In this document: positions 42,967 through 48,096 of the stretch, piece after piece
How the letters are laid out: each line of letters opens with the position of its first letter
Numbering within the stretch: the first letter of the stretch is position 1
Assembly: GCF_020194955.2 (NCBI RefSeq)
Contig: NZ_JAFCIY020000004.1
Span: 1 to 48,096, forward strand
Length of the DNA: 48,096 nucleotides
Direction of reading: 5' to 3'
From: Desulfuromonas sp. CSMB_57
GTDB taxonomy: Bacteria; Desulfobacterota; Desulfuromonadia; Desulfuromonadales; Syntrophotaleaceae
Program-made: the position numbers and the translations under genes
The notes under the pieces: generated by a model
Seen by the model: the letters and a program-made list of their open reading frames with translations, nothing else
The model's database searches: none
Told to the model about the DNA's origin: nothing

Positions 42967-43686
42967 ATGATTGTCGAACAGATGACTACCCCTGAATTTG
43001 TCGATGGATTAGAAAAAACGCGCACGGTTTTGCTGCCCATAGGCGCTACGGAAGAGCATGGACCGCACCTGCCCCTGGGCACCGACACCTTCCAGGCGCG
43101 GGATGTCGCTTGGCGTCTGGCTGAATTGCGCCCGATTTTCATCGCTCCGGCGATTCCCTATGGGGTATGCCGTTCCACATCCTGCCACCCGGGTACCATC
43201 ACCATTCGTACCGCCACCCTGAAGGCTCTGGTAACCGATGTGGTGGATGCTCTTTATGGACAGGGCCTGCGCAACTTCATTCTGCTCACCGGGCATGCCG
43301 GAGGCACCCACAATGCCGCCTTGATCGATGCCGGCGAGGAACTGCTGAAAGCCTATGATGATATCCGGGTGGCCGTTTTGACCGAGTATCAGTTGGCGGC
43401 CGGTGAAGGCAGGGGGCTGGTGGAGACGGCCGGGGACTCCCATGCCGGAGAAATAGAAACCTCGCGCATGCTGAATTCTTGTCCGCAGTGGGTCAGGGGG
43501 ACGGCGCCGCGGGAGTTCCCCTCCTTTCCCCCGGGGATCCTGGTCCGCAACAAAACCAGGTATTGGCCGGGCGGCGTATGGGGCGATCCGGGCCAGGCCA
43601 GCGCCGAAAAAGGCCGGCGGATTGAAGACTTGGTGGTAGCGGCCTTGGATCGTTTCGTGACCACCTTTGAAAACTGGCAGGAGTAG
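42967..43686 (+). CDS. Creatininase family protein
   Basis: 239 aa, with GGGAGG upstream of the ATG at 42967. Metal-binding creatininase motifs: LLPIGATEEHGPHLPLGTDT near 22-41, IPYGVCRSTSCHPGT near 63-77, LLTGHAGGTHNAAL near 103-116 (usually GHGGN), and DSHAGEIETS near 156-165. The family includes creatininase, FAPy deformylase and MftE-type peptidases, so the substrate is open. It follows queE by 28 bases and is probably co-transcribed. Confidence 0.85.
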   Translation: MIVEQMTTPEFVDGLEKTRTVLLPIGATEEHGPHLPLGTDTFQARDVAWRLAELRPIFIAPAIPYGVCRSTSCHPGTITIRTATLKALVTDVVDALYGQGLRNFILLTGHAGGTHNAALIDAGEELLKAYDDIRVAVLTEYQLAAGEGRGLVETAGDSHAGEIETSRMLNSCPQWVRGTAPREFPSFPPGILVRNKTRYWPGGVWGDPGQASAEKGRRIEDLVVAALDRFVTTFENWQE

Positions 43687-43692
43687 GGGAGA

Positions 43693-44190
43693 TCAGTCTT
43701 GCTGCTGGTCGGAAAACTTTTTCTCCAGAGCGATGCGAACGCCGGGCGGAACAAAATCCTCGATGTTGCCGCCCAGCGAGGCCACCTCCTTGATGATGGA
43801 TGAACTCAGGTAGCCGTAGGGTACCGAAGTCATCATGAAGAGGGTTTCGAATCGGGGGTTCATGCTGTGGTTCATCTGGGCAAGCTGGAATTCGTTTTCA
43901 AAATCCGACACGGCTCGCAATCCCCTGATAACCACACAGGCGCCGCGCTCGCACACATAATCCACCAACAGGCCATGAAAGGTATCCACCCGCACCTGCG
44001 GATAGGCTGTAACCGTTTCCCGAATCAGCGCCAGGCGCTCCTCGATGGAAAACAGACTCTTTTTGGCCACATTGTGCGCAACCGCTACAATCAGCTCGTC
44101 AAAAATTTGCAGGCTTCTCAGGATGATGTCGAGATGGCCGTTGGTGATGGGATCAAAGGAGCCTGGATAAACCGCGATGCGCTTTTTCAT
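43693..44190 (-). CDS. coaD: Phosphopantetheine adenylyltransferase
   Basis: 165 aa, full length. The nucleotidyltransferase motif YPGSFDPITNGHLDII (8-23) contains the (T/H)xGH signature, RGLRAVSDFENEFQLAQMN lies near 88-106, and YGYLSSSIIKEVASLGG near 123-139. It transfers AMP from ATP to 4'-phosphopantetheine in coenzyme A synthesis. It overlaps the rsmD stop by four bases (ATGA), the common rsmD-coaD pair. Confidence 0.96.
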   Translation of the reverse strand: MKKRIAVYPGSFDPITNGHLDIILRSLQIFDELIVAVAHNVAKKSLFSIEERLALIRETVTAYPQVRVDTFHGLLVDYVCERGACVVIRGLRAVSDFENEFQLAQMNHSMNPRFETLFMMTSVPYGYLSSSIIKEVASLGGNIEDFVPPGVRIALEKKFSDQQQD

Positions 44191-44765
44191 GGTTGCGGAG
44201 CTTTCCGGGGAGAAAGGGTAAGAAAGGTCAGGGTCGTATCGCCATAATGTCTCTGATCAACAACCGTCAGATCGCCGATCCGCTCCGGCAAGCACTCTGT
44301 CCGGGGCGATTCGACGCAAATCAAGCCCTCCGGTGCCAGCAATGCCTGTTCGGAGACGGCAGTGAGGGCAGGGGGCAACAATCCCCGTCCGTAAGGAGGA
44401 TCCAGAAAGATCAAATCGAAGGGCTTCTGGTCGATCAGCCGGGACAGCAGGGTTGGAGCGCTGCCGCGAAGCAGGGTAAGGTGGTGGGACAATCTGCAGT
44501 GGTCGGCATTCCGGCGAATCAGGGCGCAAGCCTGGGCATTTTGTTCGATGAGCACGGCGCCGGCCGCGCCTCTGCTCAGCGCCTCCAGGGCCAGGGCCCC
44601 GGTTCCGGCAAACGCATCCAGAACCTTCAATCCGGCCAGACTGCCGAGGCGGCTGGTCAGGATGCTGAACAGGGCTTCCCGAACCCGATCGGCGGTGGGG
44701 CGGATGCCGGTCCCGGCAAAGGATCCCAGTTTTTTACCTCTGGCGGAGCCGCTGATTATTCTCAC
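44187..44765 (-). CDS. rsmD: 16S rRNA (guanine(966)-N(2))-methyltransferase RsmD
   Basis: 192 aa from GTG 44765, which gives the usual start RIISGSARGKKLGSF; a TTG at 44792 would add nine residues and has no better ribosome site. SAM motif VLDAFAGTGALALEALSRGA near 48-67 and catalytic LDPPYGRG near 121-128. It methylates G966 of 16S rRNA. It is translationally coupled to coaD and divergent from dgt. Confidence 0.92.
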   Translation of the reverse strand: MRIISGSARGKKLGSFAGTGIRPTADRVREALFSILTSRLGSLAGLKVLDAFAGTGALALEALSRGAAGAVLIEQNAQACALIRRNADHCRLSHHLTLLRGSAPTLLSRLIDQKPFDLIFLDPPYGRGLLPPALTAVSEQALLAPEGLICVESPRTECLPERIGDLTVVDQRHYGDTTLTFLTLSPRKAPQP

Positions 44766-44901
44766 TGGAATCAACCTGCGTTCTTGATGCAACTTAGGTC
44801 AGAGTTCAATTTGTATCGACATGGCAATCAAGTGTAGGGACACTAGCATACCGCTGTCGAAGTGGTCAAGATGACTTGGCTATTTCAGGAAAGGCCAGGA
44901 C

Positions 44902-46020
44902 ATGGAAAGACCCGATCTCGCTTCCTATGCGGCGCGCGGCAGCGACAGCCGCGGTCGGCGCCATAAAGAGCCCTATAAGGACGATCGCTCTGAATATGCC
45001 CGCGATCGCGATCGCATAATCCATTGTGCTGCATTTCGCCGCCTGGAATACAAGACCCAGGTTTTTGTCAACCACGAAGGCGATTATTATCGGACCCGGC
45101 TCACTCATTCGTTGGAGGTGGCCCAGATTGCCCGCGGCATCGCCCGCCGACTGTTGCTCAACGAGGATCTGGTCGAGGCCCTGTCGCTGGCCCATGATCT
45201 CGGCCACACTCCTTTTGGGCATACGGGCGAAGAGGTCCTCAACCGTCTGATGGCCGAATATGGGGGATTTGAGCACAATCGTCAATCGCTGCGCATCGTC
45301 GAAGTTCTGGAAGAGCGCTACCCCGGATTCCAGGGGCTGAACCTGACCTGGGAAACCCGTGAAGGCATCATCAAACACTCCGGTGATGGAACTCTATATC
45401 CCCAAGAAGCCGGGGAGTATCTGCCCGGCGAACAGCCGACCCTGGAGGCCCAGATCATCGACTTGGCCGATGAAATCGCCTATAACAATCACGACATCGA
45501 TGACGGCCTCAAAGCGGGCTATATCAACCTCGAAGAATTACAGGGCGTGCCCTTGTGGCAGGCGGCCTTTGAGCGGGTTGGAAAAAAATACCCCATGGCC
45601 GATCGGGAACGCCATATCTACCAGACCATCAGCCATCTCATCGGTCAGTTAATCAGTGATGTGGTCGACACGACGGCGGCCAACCTGCGACTTTTGAATA
45701 TCTGTTCCCAGGGCTGTGTGCGCGGACAGGGAAGGCGCCTGGTGGCCTTCAGCGAAATCATTCAGGAACAGAATAGACAATTGAAGCAGTTTCTGCGGGA
45801 GCGACTCTATCGCCATTACAAAGTGGAGCGGATGCGGGTCAAGGCGGAGCGTTTCCTGAGTCTCATTTTTTCCAGTTATATCGAAAATCCTCGTCTATTG
45901 CCGGATTCCTACCGGCAGCGCTTTGAAAAATTCGGCAAGGAACGCGTGGTTTGCGATTTTATTGCCGGCATGACCGACCGTTATGCGATGGAGGAGTACA
46001 AGCGATTGTACGAACCCTGA
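44902..46020 (+). CDS. dgt: dGTP triphosphohydrolase-like HD-domain protein
   Basis: 372 aa. HD metal residues His69 (in THSLEV), His98 and Asp99 (in AHDLGHTPFGHTGE), and a later Asp in DLADEIAYNNHDIDDG. The N-terminus has the family RDRDRIIHCAAFRRLEYKTQVF. Enzymes of this type hydrolyse dGTP or other dNTPs to the nucleoside and triphosphate, often under allosteric dNTP control. AGGAAAGGCCAGG lies upstream of the ATG. Likely a single-gene unit. Confidence 0.92.
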   Translation: MERPDLASYAARGSDSRGRRHKEPYKDDRSEYARDRDRIIHCAAFRRLEYKTQVFVNHEGDYYRTRLTHSLEVAQIARGIARRLLLNEDLVEALSLAHDLGHTPFGHTGEEVLNRLMAEYGGFEHNRQSLRIVEVLEERYPGFQGLNLTWETREGIIKHSGDGTLYPQEAGEYLPGEQPTLEAQIIDLADEIAYNNHDIDDGLKAGYINLEELQGVPLWQAAFERVGKKYPMADRERHIYQTISHLIGQLISDVVDTTAANLRLLNICSQGCVRGQGRRLVAFSEIIQEQNRQLKQFLRERLYRHYKVERMRVKAERFLSLIFSSYIENPRLLPDSYRQRFEKFGKERVVCDFIAGMTDRYAMEEYKRLYEP

Positions 46021-46098
46021 CGGTCCGTGAATCAATCTTCCCCAAAGCTTGCCTCCATTGCCGGCGCCTGAACCCGCCAGAGGCAATGTCTCAATTCA

Positions 46099-46404
46099 TT
46101 ATTGGGGCAGTTCGATGATCCGTTTTTCTCCGGCCCGGTAAAGAAGAATGGAGCGTCCAAGAACCTGCACCAGATGTGAGCCGGTCTTCTCAGCCAGTTC
46201 CGTTGCCGCTTCGTGCCGGTCGATGGCACAGGTTTCCAGCAATTTCACCTTGATTAACTCATGGCATTCCAGGCTTGTACCCACAGCTTGCAGAAACGCT
46301 TCACTCAGGCCGTCCTTTCCTGCCAGAGCGATGGGTTTGAGATGGTGACCTTTGGCCCGCAGGAAACGGATCTGACTGCCCTTCAACGCTCTTCCAACTG
46401 TCAT
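46099..46404 (-). CDS. yhbY: YhbY-family RNA-binding protein (CRM domain)
   Basis: 101 aa on the minus strand; the ATG at 46404 has GGAGG seven bases upstream. The CRS1/YhbY (CRM) fold shows in LKGSQIRFLRAKGHHLKPIALAGKDGL and HELIKVKLLE, ending IILYRAGEKRIIELP-type residues near the C-terminus. The family associates with pre-50S ribosomal particles. It is convergent with dgt. Confidence 0.93.
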   Translation of the reverse strand: MTVGRALKGSQIRFLRAKGHHLKPIALAGKDGLSEAFLQAVGTSLECHELIKVKLLETCAIDRHEAATELAEKTGSHLVQVLGRSILLYRAGEKRIIELPQ

Positions 46405-46500
46405 GCATAACCTCCGCTATTTATAAAGGAAATTGGAACATCGCTTATAGCAGGATCGGTCCGTTAAGGCCAGTTCTTTTTATGCGAGGGTTCCGATGAC

Positions 46501-46672
46501 CCAGTATCCCGTGCGGTTAGTCGTGTCAAGAAATTCCGAGAGATTTTGGTTGCCGCCAAGGCGCTGCCGCAGCCTGGCCAGAGTTGAGCAGAGAAAGCGG
46601 AACGCAGCCAGGGACCCAAAAGGCCGGAATTTGAATTCACGACTAGCCGCAGGGGATACCAGGTTTGGGAGG
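46501..46672. repeat. Long imperfect inverted repeat (about 170 bp), possible MITE-like element or RNA gene remnant
   Basis: The left arm from 46502 and the reverse complement of the right arm ending at 46672 share blocks in order: GTATCCC, TGCGG, TAGTCGTG, AAATTCC and TTTTGG, with short substitutions between. Arms are about 50 bases, the centre about 70. No target-site duplication is clear. The frames through it on both strands show the same PxRLVV pattern because of the symmetry, so they are not taken as genes. Confidence 0.6.
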
Positions 46673-46841
46673 CCACCAAACTCCGGTCTGTCGGAGAAGT
46701 TCTCCGGACGGCCCGACAGCATACTGATGCAGGTCTAACGGTAGGTGATAATAACTGACTGAAACGGTATTTTAATTATTGCCTTCCCGAGGCTAAAGCT
46801 AAAAAAAACGAAGGAAAACCAAAAATGACGAAAAGAAACGA

Positions 46842-46870
46842 TTGACCCTGCTGCGGAAAAATGTTTATAT
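46842..46870 (+). promoter_or_regulatory. Promoter of the intergenic transcript before the hydrogenase genes
   Basis: TTGACC (46842-46847), a 17-base spacer and TTATAT (46865-46870). The expected start is near 46877. Confidence 0.55.
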
Positions 46871-46876
46871 ACCGCC

Positions 46877-47020
46877 GTCAGAATTGACCCGATGCCTTCG
46901 GGAAACTAACTGCTGTTCGGCGGAGCTGACGTGACTTCTTCTGTATACTGGCAAACAGCACTACGTATACGTAAAACAGCTTTTCGGAGGAGAAGGCCTT
47001 TCCCTGGTCCGAGCTGTTTT
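46877..47020 (+). ncRNA. Candidate attenuator/leader RNA or sRNA upstream of the hydrogenase operon
   Basis: After the promoter, GTCAG/CTGAC (46877-46881 with 46926-46930) encloses hairpin CCCGA/TCGGG (46888-46892 with 46898-46902). Downstream, AAAACAGCT (46973-46981) pairs with AGCTGTTTT (47012-47020), with inner CGG/CCG, a terminator-like hairpin. GCTGTT at 46912-46917 can instead pair with AACAGC at 46975-46980, and AAACAGC also occurs at 46953-46959, giving mutually exclusive structures. A perfect palindrome TACGTATACGTA is at 46962-46973. It resembles no RNA class I can name. Confidence 0.4.
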
Positions 47021-47354
47021 ATCTCGATTTTTCGTTGCTTTTTTCACTGTGCTCCAAGTTTAGAGTTGATATTTGTCCCTTTGCGGGTGCGCTCCCTGGT
47101 TGGCGGGGATTTGTCGGGCAGTAGGGGGGCTGGCTGAAATGACTGGCCCGATTATCGGAAATTTTCTGAAAGATTCGGTAAAACAAGGCCTTGGATAGTG
47201 GATCGGAACCGTGGATTATGGTTTACTAGTCGGAGCTTGCCGTGCAGGCTCTGTTGAGCAGAGGTCAAGTTTCCATTTGGTGGTTTCCTGAATCGAGTTT
47301 TGGCAGCCACATGATTGAATGAGCGGGTGATTTTAGTTTCAAGGAGGGGGCATA
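47021..47354. other. Intergenic leader region before the hydrogenase operon
   Basis: No gene is seen. It contains a stretch (about 47221-47299) sharing GTTGAGCAGAG with the inverted repeat at 46501-46672, perhaps a decayed related copy. No confident promoter is visible directly before the operon. Confidence 0.4.
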
Positions 47355-47954
47355 ATGTTAAAGAAAATTCTAGATTTTTTCCGTAAACCCACGCCAAATG
47401 ACGATTTGGCGAATCAAAAGGAGAGGAAGAACAGTATGCAAACGTCAACATGTCAGATGACCGGGGATTGCAGGATTCCAGATCGTGCCACGCTGCCCAA
47501 GGATCTCTACAAGCAGCTTGCGGATTTTATCGCTACGCTGCCGACCAAGGAAGGCCATCTGGTTACCGCCCTGCACAAGGCACAAGCCATTTTTGGCTAC
47601 CTGCCCCGGGAAGTCCAGGAGTTCGTTGCGGATCAGATGGGTGTTTCCCTGGCCAAGGTTTATGGCGTGGTCAGCTTCTACACCTTCTTCACCATGGTCC
47701 CCAAGGGCAAGTTTCCCATCAGCATCTGTATGGGTACCGCCTGCTTTGTCAAGGGTGCGGACAAGGTTACCGATGCCTTCAAGCAGCAGCTTGGCGTCGC
47801 GGTAAGCGAAGTGACCAAGGATGGTAAATTTTCCATCGACTGTCTGCGCTGCGTCGGTGCCTGCGCCCTGGCGCCGGTGGTCATGATTGGCGAGAAGGTC
47901 TATGCCAACGTTACCCCCGACCAGGTCAAGAACATCATCGCGGATTTCCAATAA
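47355..47954 (+). CDS. hndA: NuoE-like [2Fe-2S] subunit of an NAD(P)-linked (probably [FeFe]) hydrogenase, HndA type
   Basis: 199 aa from the ATG at 47355 behind a very strong AAGGAGG; an internal ATG at 47436 would remove a poorly conserved 27-residue extension. Thioredoxin-like [2Fe-2S] domain: HLVTALHKAQAIFGYLPREV, VYGVVSFYTFF, and the cluster cysteines in CMGTACF and CLRCVGACALAP (C-x4-C and C-x3-C). NuoE/HndA subunits pass electrons between NAD(P)H-linked flavin and the catalytic subunit. The following gene fits HndB, so an Hnd/Hyd hydrogenase is more likely than complex I, though the catalytic subunit is outside the window. Confidence 0.85.
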   Translation: MLKKILDFFRKPTPNDDLANQKERKNSMQTSTCQMTGDCRIPDRATLPKDLYKQLADFIATLPTKEGHLVTALHKAQAIFGYLPREVQEFVADQMGVSLAKVYGVVSFYTFFTMVPKGKFPISICMGTACFVKGADKVTDAFKQQLGVAVSEVTKDGKFSIDCLRCVGACALAPVVMIGEKVYANVTPDQVKNIIADFQ

Positions 47955-47972
47955 TAACGGGGAGATAAAGCA

Positions 47973-48096
47973 ATGACCAAGATTTCGAGCATGGCGGAAC
48001 TGCAGAAGAAACGCCAGGAACTGCAGGCTGCGGCCGAGCAGGCCAAAAGCGGCAAAGTGATCGTGAACGTATCTCTGGCGACCTGTGGCATCGCTT
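47973..48096 (+). CDS. hndB: HndB-like (2Fe-2S) ferredoxin-domain protein, 3' end outside window
   Basis: The first 41 codons are present, from the ATG at 47973 with GGGGAGATAAAG upstream. After a helical start (MAELQKKRQEL, AAAEQAKSGK) the segment VIVNVSLATCGIA matches the opening of the thioredoxin-like [2Fe-2S] domain of HndB, with the first cluster Cys. NuoF-like (HndC) proteins can begin in a similar way, so a longer fused subunit is possible. It lies 18 bases after hndA. Confidence 0.65.
   Translation, partial: MTKISSMAELQKKRQELQAAAEQAKSGKVIVNVSLATCGIA

Noticed and set aside
46049-46086. Hairpin TTGCCTC/GAGGCAA between dgt and yhbY as a terminator
   Set aside because: The loop is 24 bases long and neither side has a T run.
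46496-46738. Small open frames on both strands in the inverted repeat (about 70-80 codons each)
   Set aside because: They resemble each other only because the DNA is palindromic, and neither has a ribosome site or a recognisable protein motif.

Overview
The window looks like a chromosomal segment of a GC-rich anaerobic deltaproteobacterium-type organism (Desulfobacterota/Desulfuromonadia, plausibly Pelobacter/Syntrophotalea- or Desulfuromonas-like). This placement is an inference from gene content: a cohesin-bearing secretin in a mixed T2SS/T4P locus, a CBS-DRTGG family II pyrophosphatase, AcuC, an AmmeMemoRadiSam B protein, BioW, and the first genes of an Hnd-type hydrogenase at the right edge. 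No plasmid, phage, transposase, rRNA operon or CRISPR array is visible.

Layout. (1) 1-104: 3' part of tRNA-Asp and its terminator. (2) 236-9108: a nine-gene secretion/pilus-type operon (gspF, gspE, pilM/N/O-like genes, a gspC/pilP-like gene, a secretin lipoprotein with a C-terminal cohesin domain, two pseudopilins). (3) 9186-14797: cell-division and envelope module ftsE-ftsX-envC-ctpA plus a divergent polysaccharide deacetylase. (4) 14813-16225 (-): ParA-like ATPase with a long C-terminal extension. (5) 16313-20692: xseA-xseB-ispA-dxs. (6) 20775-24422: biotin operon bioW-bioF-bioH-bioC behind a probable BirA operator. (7) 24476-25956 (-): arsR plus an RlmI-like methyltransferase. (8) 26064-31238: DUF3108 protein, CBS-DRTGG pyrophosphatase, a strongly structured intergenic region and a Prc/Tsp protease. 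(9) 31248-34707: tRNA-Cys, MEMO-family gene, gltX, a cold-shock gene with a terminator-like hairpin in its leader, tRNA-Gln. (10) 34842-36168: AT-rich insert with one ATP-grasp gene. (11) 36169-41517: small unknown protein, acuC plus an unknown partner, aminotransferase, cca whose end overlaps tRNA-Gly. (12) 41596-46404: yacG-queD-queE-creatininase, coaD/rsmD, dgt, yhbY. (13) 46405-47354: intergenic region with a long inverted repeat and a candidate attenuator or sRNA. (14) 47355-end: hydrogenase genes, truncated by the window.

How the genes fit together. FtsEX, the catalytically degenerate LytM protein EnvC, CtpA and the deacetylase form a septal peptidoglycan remodelling set. IspA and Dxs make isoprenoid precursors beside exonuclease VII. 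The biotin operon combines the pimelate-activating enzyme BioW with the BioC/BioH route, feeding BioF. QueD and QueE are two early steps of queuosine/7-deazaguanine synthesis. The most interesting non-coding items are the candidate structured RNA at 28835-29053, the candidate attenuator before the hydrogenase operon, the cold-shock leader hairpin, the apparently leaderless BirA-controlled bioW promoter, and a consensus tRNA promoter buried inside the cca coding sequence. All functions rest on reading motifs by eye; no database search was run.
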